Origin: Sphingobacterium faecale
GTDB lineage: Bacteria; Bacteroidota; Bacteroidia; Sphingobacteriales; Sphingobacteriaceae
Assembly: GCF_016746095.1 (NCBI RefSeq)
Contig: NZ_JAERTY010000008.1
Coordinates: 62,001-126,000, forward strand
Direction: 5' to 3'
DNA: 64,000 nt
Numbering within the stretch: the stretch's first letter is position 1; the number at the start of each line of letters is the position of its first letter. Made by a program: the position numbers and the translations under genes. Shown one piece after another: positions 1 to 8,532 of this stretch. The notes beneath the pieces were generated by a model that was not told the DNA's origin, searched no databases, and was given only the letters and a program-made list of their open reading frames with translations.

Positions 1-679
1 CGTTGACTTTAATGTCAAATTCATATACTTTATCTTTGTATTGAAAGTGGACATTCTTAACGGCGTAGGATTCTTCTTTAAAGTCGGGCATCTGCGCGAT
101 CTTATAGCTAAAGTCACGGTCAGCGCCCGGAATTTTAAGGTTTACAGGATGGTATGTATCGACGCGTTTAAACAGTTTGCCATAATCGTGATAATTAAGA
201 CAGGTAAACTGTTGGCCGTCAATGTCAAAGAAAGGAATGTCTGAAATGTCCTCTTTGTTCTTGATATAGAAAATTACTTGGTCATCGCCAACCGCTAGGC
301 GGGCATCGTACCCCGATTTGTTCATCAGGTACCATTTATAGAGTGTATAACGGTGGTAGTTCTCGGCTTTAGGGCTTATTGCCTCCGATACCTGGCGGAT
401 AAGTTGGTAGTAAAGCCAATCATTAAGATTATTCTCCACTTTAAACGCTGTTAATTGTTGTATAAGCAGTGTATATTCCCTTGATTCAATGTCCTTGTAA
501 AAGAGTAAAATAGACTGCTCGTCGGTTTTTCCCTGGATTTGAATCTGAGGAGTATAAGATCTGTCGAAAACAAACGGTTTTTTAAAAAAGTCGATGGTAT
601 CCAATTGCTGTCCCCACAACGGAGCTGTACAGGTCAGACCTATAAAGAGTATGAGGATATATCGGATACAAATTCTCAT
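1..679 (-). CDS. Partial exported protein, possibly transglutaminase-like
   Basis: The reading frame starts at the ATG complementary to 677-679 and stays open to the left edge, so 226 codons are visible and the C-terminus is missing. The first ~24 residues are a signal peptide (basic start, hydrophobic core, ending LWGQ), so the protein is exported. A stretch around residues 105-130 (YTLYKWYLMNKSGYDARLAVG) resembles the part of transglutaminase-like proteins just after the catalytic Cys, but the His/Asp residues that would confirm this are not identifiable in the visible part. The family call is a weak inference; the open frame and signal peptide are direct. Nothing upstream on its own strand before 961 looks like an operon partner. 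Confidence 0.6.
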   Translation of the reverse strand, partial: MRICIRYILILFIGLTCTAPLWGQQLDTIDFFKKPFVFDRSYTPQIQIQGKTDEQSILLFYKDIESREYTLLIQQLTAFKVENNLNDWLYYQLIRQVSEAISPKAENYHRYTLYKWYLMNKSGYDARLAVGDDQVIFYIKNKEDISDIPFFDIDGQQFTCLNYHDYGKLFKRVDTYHPVNLKIPGADRDFSYKIAQMPDFKEESYAVKNVHFQYKDKVYEFDIKVN

Positions 680-984
680 TTTATTAACATTCACTTAATA
701 TAAAGTTAATAAAAAAAATAACGATATTTTTCACTGAATTAGTTTAAAAAATGCTTTGCCTTGACTTGAGAGCTAGAATCTATATCATGGTAGTTAGAAA
801 GAAGGATAAGACAGCAAAATCTAAGTAGTTAGATCTCTCCGCTGGGGTCGAGATGACGGCAAAATGATCAAACAGGTGAAAGCTGGATTTTGTCTTTCAG
901 CTGTTAGAAACATAAAGTCGAAAAAGTATCTTATATTGCGGTGATAGCTATTTTAAACGAATGGTAAAGGCCATGTTATTTTTT
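680..984. other. Intergenic region between divergent genes
   Basis: This 305-base gap separates two divergently transcribed genes. It is AT-rich on the left side. It contains one recognisable element, a short GC-richer segment at about 829-860 listed separately. I see no convincing TAnnTTTG promoter for either gene and no RNA gene. Confidence 0.5.
829..860 (+). repeat. Possible dispersed-repeat half-unit
   Basis: The segment contains agatctctccgctggggtc followed by gagatgacggc. It resembles the widespread bacterial intergenic repeats that pair an AGATTTCTCGCT-like part with a TCGAAATGACG-like part. Only one half is present and there is no second copy in this window, so the assignment rests on resemblance alone. 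Confidence 0.3.
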
Positions 985-1542
985 ATGAAGAAGGGAATCT
1001 TATTTCTGCTGATAAGCATTACGATAAGCTGGGCTAGTGCGCAGACTTCAAATTCCAAAGCTTTCATGCAAGCTTTCAAGCCACATTTGGGCAATTATTA
1101 TGAGGGTACTATCGTAGCAGGAGGAAAGGAAGGGGATGGCTTTACCGGAGAACGCTTGCTGATGGAGGTCATGAGCTGGGAGGAGCGCGAGGTAAAGGTT
1201 CCTTTTTATGTTGGTGAAGACAAGTCCCGCACCTGGATTTTTAGTTGGAGTAATAATCGGGTAGAACTAAAGCACGATCATAGAAAGCCAGACGGTACAG
1301 CAGATAAGGTGACTTTTTATGGAGGTACCGCCCCTAATGAGGGCTCACCGAATGTGCAGATGTTTCCAGCCGACGAAGAGACAGAGCAACTTATCGATTA
1401 CGCAGCCTATAATGTATGGTGGGTGACTATTGATGGACATAAATTTACCTACAATTTGCGACGAATTGGATCGGATCGGTTATTTTCGGTGGAGTTTGAT
1501 CTAACTAAACCTATTGTGTCGAATTTCAAACCTTGGAGATAG
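985..1542 (+). CDS. Exported hypothetical protein
   Basis: The open frame can start at the ATG at 961, but the ATG at 985 is preferred because it places a clean signal peptide at the N-terminus (MKKGILFLLISITISWASAQ, cleavage after SAQ). The mature part is about 165 residues, hydrophilic and rich in aromatic residues near the C-terminus (YNVWWVTIDG), with no lipobox Cys, so it is probably periplasmic. I do not recognise a named domain. It lies 32 bases upstream of dnaX on the same strand, but dnaX has its own promoter-like box, so co-transcription is uncertain. No function is proposed. Confidence 0.75.
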   Translation: MKKGILFLLISITISWASAQTSNSKAFMQAFKPHLGNYYEGTIVAGGKEGDGFTGERLLMEVMSWEEREVKVPFYVGEDKSRTWIFSWSNNRVELKHDHRKPDGTADKVTFYGGTAPNEGSPNVQMFPADEETEQLIDYAAYNVWWVTIDGHKFTYNLRRIGSDRLFSVEFDLTKPIVSNFKPWR

Positions 1543-1561
1543 GTTTTTGATTCTAATTCCA

Positions 1562-1569
1562 TATCTTTG
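1562..1569 (+). promoter_or_regulatory. Bacteroidota -7 box of dnaX
   Basis: TATCTTTG matches the Bacteroidota -7 consensus TAnnTTTG exactly and ends five bases before the dnaX ATG. No TTG lies at the ideal distance (nearest at 1533-1535, 26 bases away). If active, transcription would start at or next to the ATG, giving a leaderless message. Confidence 0.5.
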
Positions 1570-1574
1570 CAGGG

Positions 1575-3353
1575 ATGGATAATTTCATTGTTTCAGCCCG
1601 TAAATATCGCCCAGCGACCTTCGACTCCGTTGTAGGACAGTTGCATATTACAAATACGCTAAAGAATGCGATTCATAGTAATCAGCTGGCGCAAGCGTTT
1701 TTGTTCTGTGGACCTAGAGGAGTAGGGAAGACCACCTGTGCCCGGATATTGGCTAAGACGATAAATTGCGAGGATATCTCTTCAAGTACCGAAGCCTGCG
1801 GCGAATGTGAAAGCTGTAAATCTTTTACAGGAGGGGCTTCATTTAGTATTCATGAGTTGGATGCGGCGTCGAACAACTCTGTAGACGATATTCGTAGCCT
1901 GATCGACCAGGTACGTATACCACCTCAGACGGGAAAATATAAGATTTATATTATTGATGAGGTGCATATGTTGTCTCAAGCGGCGTTCAATGCCTTTTTG
2001 AAGACGTTGGAAGAACCGCCTTCCTATGCGATATTCATATTAGCGACCACAGAAAAGCATAAGATTCTACCTACGATTTTATCGCGTTGTCAGATTTTTG
2101 ACTTTAACCGTATCCGGGTAGAAGATATGTCCAATCATCTAGCATCAATAGCGAAAAAAGAAGACATAGCGTTTGAGATAGATGGCCTTCACGTCATCGC
2201 TCAGAAAGCGGATGGTGGCCTCCGGGATGCATTGTCTATGTTTGACCAGATTGTGAGTTTTTCGAATAGAAACCTGACCTATCAGGCCGTTATTGAAAAT
2301 CTGAATATTCTTGACTATGATTATTACTTCAATCTGGTCGAAGCGCTAAAAAAAGAGGATGCTGCAGAGTCATTATTAATTTTAGACAACGTACTAAATA
2401 GAGGGTTTGATGGGGGGCACTTTATTGCAGGTCTGTCAGGGCACTTGAGAAACCTGTTGATCACGAAAGAACCTAAAACATTAAAGCTGTTGGAGGTTAG
2501 TGAGAATGTTAAAAAGCGATACCTTGAGCAATCTTCATCCTTGAGTTCAGGCCTTCTGCTGTCGGCCTTGAATATTGCCAATCAATGTGAGATAAGCTAT
2601 AAAACCAGTAAGAATCAAAGGCTTCAGGTCGAATTGGCATTATTGAAGATGTGCCACATAGCTGCAGCAATACAGCTTGGAATAAATGGTGTATCAACTC
2701 AGGTTGATCAAAAAAAAAAACTACCTGAGTCCGCAGTAAAAGCTCCTGCTCAGACGGCAGCACCTGTCGCCCAGCCAGTGGATAATAAGACGGTTGTGCC
2801 TAAAGAAGAAGTTCCTAAGCAGAGTGTTCCTGCTCCAAAACCTCCTGTCGAGGAAAAGAAAAGCTTCTCTTCTGGAAAAGGTTGGGGAAGTTTTAAATCA
2901 ACCGTAGCTGTCCCCAATTTGAATACGGTATTCGAGGAAAAGAATGAGGAGGAGGAAGAAGAGAATGATCTCATACAGGGAAGTGAATTCAGGGAAGTGA
3001 CATTCAATTCTTTTATCGCTAAATGGAATGATCTGGCGGAGAAAATGAAAGCGAATAATCGGATCACCATTTATACCATAATGACTGCCAATCCACCAAG
3101 ACTGAAAGGCAATGTTATTGAGATCGATGTAGAGAATGCTATTCAGAGTGATCAGTTGAGAGAAGGCAAGATCGATATGTTGAACTACCTGCGTCCAGAA
3201 CTTAAAAACTTCTCCTTGGATATAGAAACGGTACAATTAGAGCAGGTGGTCATTCGTAAGGCCTATACCTCTCAGGAAAAATATCAGGTCATGGCTTCCA
3301 AAAATCCAGCACTAGAAGTACTGCGGAAGACTTTTAATCTAGGACTTAGTTGA
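1575..3353 (+). CDS. dnaX: DNA polymerase III gamma/tau subunit
   Basis: This is the clamp-loader ATPase subunit of the replicative DNA polymerase, 592 residues. The N-terminal AAA+ module has Walker A GPRGVGKT at residues 46-53, a zinc-binding set of four Cys (65, 75, 78, 81), Walker B DEVH at 128-131, sensor 1 ATTE at 157-160 and the SRC arginine-finger motif at 170-172. Residues ~370-445 form a Pro/Ala/Lys/Glu-rich linker, followed by an acidic run (EEKNEEEEEEND) and a C-terminal domain that in tau binds the polymerase alpha subunit. The run of nine A at 2709-2717 (around codons 379-381) could allow programmed frameshifting to a shorter gamma form, but I see no clear downstream stem. The start follows a TATCTTTG box by five bases. 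Confidence 0.97.
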   Translation: MDNFIVSARKYRPATFDSVVGQLHITNTLKNAIHSNQLAQAFLFCGPRGVGKTTCARILAKTINCEDISSSTEACGECESCKSFTGGASFSIHELDAASNNSVDDIRSLIDQVRIPPQTGKYKIYIIDEVHMLSQAAFNAFLKTLEEPPSYAIFILATTEKHKILPTILSRCQIFDFNRIRVEDMSNHLASIAKKEDIAFEIDGLHVIAQKADGGLRDALSMFDQIVSFSNRNLTYQAVIENLNILDYDYYFNLVEALKKEDAAESLLILDNVLNRGFDGGHFIAGLSGHLRNLLITKEPKTLKLLEVSENVKKRYLEQSSSLSSGLLLSALNIANQCEISYKTSKNQRLQVELALLKMCHIAAAIQLGINGVSTQVDQKKKLPESAVKAPAQTAAPVAQPVDNKTVVPKEEVPKQSVPAPKPPVEEKKSFSSGKGWGSFKSTVAVPNLNTVFEEKNEEEEEENDLIQGSEFREVTFNSFIAKWNDLAEKMKANNRITIYTIMTANPPRLKGNVIEIDVENAIQSDQLREGKIDMLNYLRPELKNFSLDIETVQLEQVVIRKAYTSQEKYQVMASKNPALEVLRKTFNLGLS

Positions 3354-3441
3354 GTAATATTCTTGCCGTTAGAATTGAATGGCTTTTTAATTTTTGTTTT
3401 TAACCGAGCTTTTGCGAGCTCATCTTCAGATAATTTAATAC

Positions 3442-4224
3442 ATGCAACATAATTTCCAACGTCACGATAGAGGCGAAAAAAGAGAAAGTAATCAAATGGT
3501 TTTCGGTATCCGTGCCGTAATTGAAGCTATTGACAGTGGGAAAGAAATAGAGTCGCTTTTTATACAGCGTGGTATCAGTGGGAGTCTTTTCTTGGAACTC
3601 AAGTCGTTGCTGAAAGAGCATGGCCTAAGTTATCAACAGGTGCCTATTGAAAAACTGAATAGGATTACCAGAAAAAATCATCAGGGAGTTATCGCGGTTA
3701 TTTCGCCTATCATCTATCAACATATTGAAGATTTATTACCAACTATTTATGAAAGGGGAGAAACTCCTTTACTGTTAATGTTAGATGGTGTTACCGATGT
3801 CCGTAATATGGGGGCGATAGCACGTACCGCAGAATGTGCAGGTGTACATGCGATCATTGTTCCTAAAAAGGGATCGGCCGAAATCAATCCAGATGCAATA
3901 AAGACTTCGGCAGGAGCATTGTACAAAATTCCGGTATGTAGAGAGGATTCCTTGGGTAAGACGGGACGTTTTCTGATAGAATCGGGAATACAGTTGGTGG
4001 TGAGTACCGAAAAGACAAAAGAGTCGGTATATGACGTGGATTACAGTGGGCCAACCTGTATCATTATGGGGGCTGAAGATGTGGGCGTGTCGGATGAGCT
4101 GATCCGTATCTCCGATAAACTGGCAAAAATCCCTATGTTCGGTGAGATTGGTTCGTTAAATGTATCGGTGTCTGCAGCTGTAGTGATTTATGAAGCTATA
4201 CGCCAACGAGGTTTAGAGAGTTAG
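3442..4224 (+). CDS. rlmB: 23S rRNA 2'-O-methyltransferase, SpoU/RlmB family
   Basis: A SPOUT-class methyltransferase of 260 residues that by family methylates the ribose of a guanosine in 23S rRNA (Gm2251 in E. coli) using S-adenosylmethionine. The three SpoU motifs are visible: DGVTDVRNMGAIARTAE at 115-131, GAEDVGV at 210-216, and IPMFGEIGSLNVSVS at 230-244, which forms the trefoil knot and cofactor site. The N-terminal ~95 residues match the substrate-binding domain with the FGIRAV start. It follows dnaX by 88 bases on the same strand. Other SpoU paralogs methylate tRNA, so the exact target is inferred from length and the N-terminal domain. Confidence 0.88.
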   Translation: MQHNFQRHDRGEKRESNQMVFGIRAVIEAIDSGKEIESLFIQRGISGSLFLELKSLLKEHGLSYQQVPIEKLNRITRKNHQGVIAVISPIIYQHIEDLLPTIYERGETPLLLMLDGVTDVRNMGAIARTAECAGVHAIIVPKKGSAEINPDAIKTSAGALYKIPVCREDSLGKTGRFLIESGIQLVVSTEKTKESVYDVDYSGPTCIIMGAEDVGVSDELIRISDKLAKIPMFGEIGSLNVSVSAAVVIYEAIRQRGLES

Positions 4225-4249
4225 GGAAAGGAGAGGTAAAAGTAGGAAA

Positions 4250-4852
4250 ATGTTAAAGAGAAAGCTGGAGCGGCAGTTCAGAAAATACCGTTATGTCATG
4301 TATCGGGAGACATTGATCGATCATCGTGAGCATTTCTGGTCTTTTATAGGTGCGTTTGTTGGTATTGGGATTATAGCTTTTATCCAATCACTTCATTTAC
4401 CTTCTCTGGAGAATGTCTTTTTGATTGGGTCTTTTGGAGCATCTAGTGTTCTGGTTTACGGCGCAATACAAAGCCCATTGGCACAACCACGAAATTTGAT
4501 CGGGGGACATGTGGTATCTGCATTGGTTGGTGTGACTGTAGCCATGCTGATGCCTGATGTTATATGGATCACTGCTCCGTTGGCTGTCGCTTTTTCCATC
4601 GTTTTTATGCAGATTACGAGGACGTTACATCCGCCAGGAGGAGCTACTGCTTTGATTGCGGTATCTGGAGGTACCAAGATCGCTTCTTTGGGCTATTGGT
4701 ATGTGTTGAGTCCAGTATTTACCGGAGCCTTTATTCTCTTTCTCGTTGCCTTGTTTTTTAATAACATTACTAAAAACAGACATTATCCCGTGAAAGGGTC
4801 TCGCCTGAGGAGATCCCGGAGAGAGTCCTTGAAAAAGCGATTTAATAGCTAA
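4250..4852 (+). CDS. HPP family integral membrane protein
   Basis: A 200-residue membrane protein with four to five hydrophobic segments between residues ~28 and 180 and a basic cytoplasmic tail (RRSRRESLKKRF). The diagnostic HPP motif appears in TRTLHPPGGATALIA near residue 125. HPP proteins are proposed to be transporters; a plant/cyanobacterial member transports nitrite, but the substrate here cannot be read from the sequence. It starts 25 bases after rlmB, so the two are probably co-transcribed, and the message ends at the strong hairpin at its stop codon. Confidence 0.85.
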   Translation: MLKRKLERQFRKYRYVMYRETLIDHREHFWSFIGAFVGIGIIAFIQSLHLPSLENVFLIGSFGASSVLVYGAIQSPLAQPRNLIGGHVVSALVGVTVAMLMPDVIWITAPLAVAFSIVFMQITRTLHPPGGATALIAVSGGTKIASLGYWYVLSPVFTGAFILFLVALFFNNITKNRHYPVKGSRLRRSRRESLKKRFNS

Positions 4853-4891
4853 TAAAAAAGCGCTTCATCAATGATGAAGCGCTTTTTTATT
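4851..4891. terminator. Bidirectional terminator between convergent genes
   Basis: A perfect 19-base-pair inverted repeat with a 3-base loop (aat) whose ends are A/T tracts, so it can terminate both the HPP gene on the plus strand and the helicase gene on the minus strand. Confidence 0.9.
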
Positions 4892-4907
4892 AGCTCGAAT
4901 CTTACGA

Positions 4908-6758
4908 TTAGTATTTACTTTTCGATTCGCGACGTTTGCCAGAGAAGTCTCGGAAACCGCCACCGCTGTTTCCACCGCGATCGCCTCTTCCGCCACCGTA
5001 ACCGCCACTACTACGACGATCACCACCACGGTCTCTTCTTTCGCCACCACTGTAGCCACCGCCATTACGACGCTCACCACCGCGATCTCCGCCTCTTGAA
5101 CGACCTCCTCTATCGGAACGACCACTATCTCCAGAGACTTCAATACGTACCTGACGTCCGTTGAAATCAACAGCTTTAAATCCTTCGAAGACTTTGTTTA
5201 CTTCCTCATCCTGAACTTCGAAGAAGGTAAATACACCCTTCATATCAATTTTACCAATTGATTTTCCAGATATTTTAGCGTTGTTGCAGATAAATCCTAA
5301 CATGTCTCCACGAGAAAATTCGTCTACTGCTCCAAGGTTCATGAATAGACGTGTATATCCTTTTGATCCTGTACGTGATCCACGTTCGCCACGATCTCTA
5401 CCGTCTCTACTCTCTCTACCATCACCACGGGCATCAATGTTCAAATCAGGAGCATTATTGTAATACTCTAAGAATCTATTGAACTCTAGAGATGCAAATC
5501 TTTTTACAATCTCTTCTTTTGATAACGATTCAAAACCTTCCATGATCTGAGGTAAGAAAGGATTGATTTGATCCTCATTGACTTCTACATTCTGAACCTT
5601 ATTAATGATCGTTAAAAGTTGTTTTTCGACAACTTCTGGACCTTGAGGTACCTGTTTGCGTTCAAATGTTTTACCGATTACTTTTTCAAGTTGACGGATT
5701 TTACTTTGCTCTTTGATGTTGATCAAGGAAATTGAAATTCCTGTTTTACCAGCACGAGCGGTACGACCAGAACGGTGCGTATAGTTTTCGATTTCGTCCG
5801 GTAACGAGAAATTGATAACGTGCGTAATGTTGTTCACATCTATACCACGTGCCGCCACGTCTGTAGCAATCAATAACTGCAGGCTACGGTCACGGTAACG
5901 CTTCATTACTTTGTCACGTTGTTGCTGAGACAAGTCTCCATGGAGCGCATCTGCGTTGTAACCGTCTTTGATTAAAGCTTCAGCAATTTCTTGTGTCTCG
6001 ATTTTAGTACGACAGAATACGATGCCGAAGATTTCAGGATTGGAATCCACGATACGCTTGAATGCCGCGTATTTATCTTTAGCTCTAATCAGATAGTACT
6101 GATGATCAATGTTTGCATTACCTGTGTTTTTCGTTCCGACAGTCATTTCTACCGGATCTGTCATATAGTTTTGAGCTATACGACGTACTTCTTTTGGCAT
6201 GGTTGCTGAAAACAACCATGTTTTTTTGTCATCTGGAGTTTCCGATAAGATGTCGTTGATGTCTTCTTTGAAGCCCATGTTTAACATTTCGTCGGCTTCG
6301 TCCAATACAACATATTTTACCTGTGAAAAATCAATCGCATTTCTGCCGATGATATCCAACATACGACCTGGGGTCGCTACTACAATCTGCACACCACGTC
6401 TAATCTGACGTAATTGGTCCGAGATGTTTGCACCTCCGTATACAGCAACAATATGTACGTTGTCAATGTATTTGGCAAATTTTTCTAAATCCTTAGAGAT
6501 TTGTAAACACAGCTCACGGGTTGGGCAAAGAATCAAAGCTTGAGGCTGTTTTTGAGAAAAGTCTAATTGCTCTAATAATGGAAGACCGAATGCTGCTGTC
6601 TTACCTGTGCCGGTTTGGGCTAATCCGACAAAATCGTCGTTGCCAGTCAATAATACAGGAATGGCTTTTTCCTGAATTTCAGAGGGCTTTTCGAAACCTA
6701 ACTCTGAGATGGCATTAACAACTTCCTCACGGATTCCCAGTTCTAAAAATGGGTTCAT
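4908..6758 (-). CDS. DEAD-box RNA helicase with RGG-like tail
   Basis: An ATP-dependent RNA helicase of 616 residues, probably acting in ribosome assembly or cold-shock RNA remodelling. All helicase motifs are present: Q motif (F4 to Q29), Walker A AQTGTGKT at 47-54, PTRELC at 79-84, DEAD at 153-156, SAT at 184-186, then ATDVAARGID and HRSGRTARAGKTG in the second RecA domain. Residues ~455-530 fit a DbpA-type RNA-binding domain as in DeaD/DbpA. The last ~80 residues are Gly/Arg/Asp-rich (GGERR, GDRGG repeats), a disordered RNA-binding tail. The start at 6758 was chosen because MNPFLELGI begins the Q-motif region; the frame is open further upstream without support. A TACCTTTG box on the minus strand (6799-6806) gives a ~40-base leader with a small hairpin. 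DeaD/CsdA is the nearest named relative. Confidence 0.92.
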   Translation of the reverse strand: MNPFLELGIREEVVNAISELGFEKPSEIQEKAIPVLLTGNDDFVGLAQTGTGKTAAFGLPLLEQLDFSQKQPQALILCPTRELCLQISKDLEKFAKYIDNVHIVAVYGGANISDQLRQIRRGVQIVVATPGRMLDIIGRNAIDFSQVKYVVLDEADEMLNMGFKEDINDILSETPDDKKTWLFSATMPKEVRRIAQNYMTDPVEMTVGTKNTGNANIDHQYYLIRAKDKYAAFKRIVDSNPEIFGIVFCRTKIETQEIAEALIKDGYNADALHGDLSQQQRDKVMKRYRDRSLQLLIATDVAARGIDVNNITHVINFSLPDEIENYTHRSGRTARAGKTGISISLINIKEQSKIRQLEKVIGKTFERKQVPQGPEVVEKQLLTIINKVQNVEVNEDQINPFLPQIMEGFESLSKEEIVKRFASLEFNRFLEYYNNAPDLNIDARGDGRESRDGRDRGERGSRTGSKGYTRLFMNLGAVDEFSRGDMLGFICNNAKISGKSIGKIDMKGVFTFFEVQDEEVNKVFEGFKAVDFNGRQVRIEVSGDSGRSDRGGRSRGGDRGGERRNGGGYSGGERRDRGGDRRSSGGYGGGRGDRGGNSGGGFRDFSGKRRESKSKY

Positions 6759-6976
6759 GAAATAAATTATACAATAGGCACTATTGCCTAAGGCGATGCA
6801 AAGGTACAACTATTATTTTACATATCCTAGACTATAAGGAGTTGATAGTGAATATTATGATGTTTTTTTGTTCAAATGGCTTGGATGATAATAATTTGTA
6901 AGAAAAGCATATTCTTTTATTAGATGTAGTCATTTTTTTTTAGGTTTGGATAACATTTAACTAATTATACTAAATT

Positions 6977-8488
6977 ATGTGGTACAAAAAATCAATAGCC
7001 AAGCTTGTATCCGAAGCAGAGCAGAGTGGAGAGGGGACGTTAAAGCGGACGCTGTCTAGCTCGGGGCTGGTGGCCCTGGGCATAGGTGCTATTATTGGAG
7101 CTGGATTATTTTCTTTGACAGGAATAGCCGCTGCTGAAAATGCAGGACCCGCCGTCATGCTTTCTTTTATTATTGCAGCTGTTGGTTGTGCATTTGCAGG
7201 ACTTTGCTATGCAGAATTTGCTTCGATGATACCAGTCGCAGGTAGTGCTTATACCTATTCTTATGCTACTATGGGGGAGTTTATGGCTTGGATTATCGGT
7301 TGGGATCTGGTATTGGAATACGCTTTAGCAGGCGCTACTGTTGCAGCGAGCTGGTCGCAGTATTTTAATGAATTGCTTAAGATATTTGGTATGGCGCTGC
7401 CAAACGAGTTGCTGTATTCGCCATGGGTAGAACATCATTTGGCAGATGGGACTGTTTTCACGGGAGGTATTGTTAATTTGCCGGCTATTATTATTGTGTG
7501 TCTCCTGTCATTGTTATTGATTCGTGGTACGCAGGAATCATCGTTTGTTAATAATATTTTGGTGGTATTGAAAGTGGCCGTAGTGATTCTTTTTATTGCA
7601 TTGGGATGGCAGTTTATCGATCCGGCAAACCATACACCTTTTATTCCTGTCAATGAAGGGGAGGAGCTATTAAAGAGCGGACAGATTGGCTTTTTTGATT
7701 TTTTTAAAGAGGGGTATTTTGGACATTTTGGAATATCAGGTGTACTGCGGGCAGCAGGGGTTTTGTTTTTTGCATTTGTGGGGTTTGATGCGGTCAGCAC
7801 AGCGGCACAGGAAGCTATCAATCCGAAAAAAGGAATGCCTATTGGTATCATAGGGTCGTTGTTGCTGTGTACTTTGTTATATGTCCTATTCTCGTATGTG
7901 ATGACTGGTCTGGCCCATTATTCGGAGTTTAAAGGAGATGCTAAGCCGGTTGCTACCGCTTTTGCAAAAACAGGGTATACGTTCTTAAATACAGCTATGA
8001 TAGTGACTATTATTGCTGGATACACATCCGTCATCTTAGTGATGTTGCTGGGGCAGAGCCGTGTTTTCTACTCCATGAGCAAAGATGGGTTATTGCCTAA
8101 GGTATTTTCTGACCTTTCTAAAAGACAGACACCATGGAAGACTAATGTTATTTTTATGGTGTTTGTTAGTTTATTTGCGGGCTTTGTGCCTGTAGCCGAA
8201 CTAGGGCATATGGTGAGTATTGGTACTCTATTTGCATTTACACTGGTCTGTATTGGAGTTATTGTATTGCGTAAGCGTAGCCCAAATGTAGATCGACCGT
8301 TTAAAACTCCCTTAGTGCCACTGATCCCTATTTTAGGAATTATAGTTTGTGTGCTGATGATGGCCTCTTTGCCGCTGGAAAGCTGGGAACGTTTGGGGAT
8401 TTGGATGTTGATCGGTGTGGTGGTTTATTTTCTGTATGGAAAGAAACATTCTGTCTTGCGGAAAGAAATCGAATCTGAAAAGAAATAA
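6977..8488 (+). CDS. Amino-acid permease, APC superfamily
   Basis: A 503-residue inner-membrane transporter with about 12 to 13 hydrophobic segments. The start of the first helix (GIGAIIGAGLFSLTGIAA, residues ~37-55) is the substrate-binding unwound helix typical of the APC superfamily, and FAFVGFDAVSTAAQEAINPKK around residue 258-278 is the conserved helix 6 region of the cationic amino-acid transporter group (YfnA/CAT type). Substrate specificity cannot be assigned. The gene is monocistronic: it diverges from the helicase gene and ends in a palindromic terminator overlapping its stop codon. Confidence 0.9.
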   Translation: MWYKKSIAKLVSEAEQSGEGTLKRTLSSSGLVALGIGAIIGAGLFSLTGIAAAENAGPAVMLSFIIAAVGCAFAGLCYAEFASMIPVAGSAYTYSYATMGEFMAWIIGWDLVLEYALAGATVAASWSQYFNELLKIFGMALPNELLYSPWVEHHLADGTVFTGGIVNLPAIIIVCLLSLLLIRGTQESSFVNNILVVLKVAVVILFIALGWQFIDPANHTPFIPVNEGEELLKSGQIGFFDFFKEGYFGHFGISGVLRAAGVLFFAFVGFDAVSTAAQEAINPKKGMPIGIIGSLLLCTLLYVLFSYVMTGLAHYSEFKGDAKPVATAFAKTGYTFLNTAMIVTIIAGYTSVILVMLLGQSRVFYSMSKDGLLPKVFSDLSKRQTPWKTNVIFMVFVSLFAGFVPVAELGHMVSIGTLFAFTLVCIGVIVLRKRSPNVDRPFKTPLVPLIPILGIIVCVLMMASLPLESWERLGIWMLIGVVVYFLYGKKHSVLRKEIESEKK

Positions 8489-8518
8489 AAAAGAGGGCAT
8501 ATGCCCTCTTTTTTATTT
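8483..8518. terminator. Bidirectional terminator
   Basis: A perfect 36-base palindrome centred at 8500/8501 with an A-tract on the left and a T-tract on the right. It overlaps the permease stop codon and serves the convergent OmpA gene from the other side. Confidence 0.9.
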
Positions 8519-8532
8519 AATGTGGCTTGTTA

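Noticed and set aside
2709..2717. Programmed frameshift in dnaX at a run of nine A
   Set aside because: The A-run could allow slippage, but no clear downstream stem or upstream Shine-Dalgarno-like stimulator was identified, so it is mentioned only as a possibility in the gene entry.
4868..5170. Two long open frames opposite the Gly/Arg-rich helicase tail
   Set aside because: They arise from the repetitive codons of the RGG-like tail and have no homology-like features of their own; the helicase frame explains the region.
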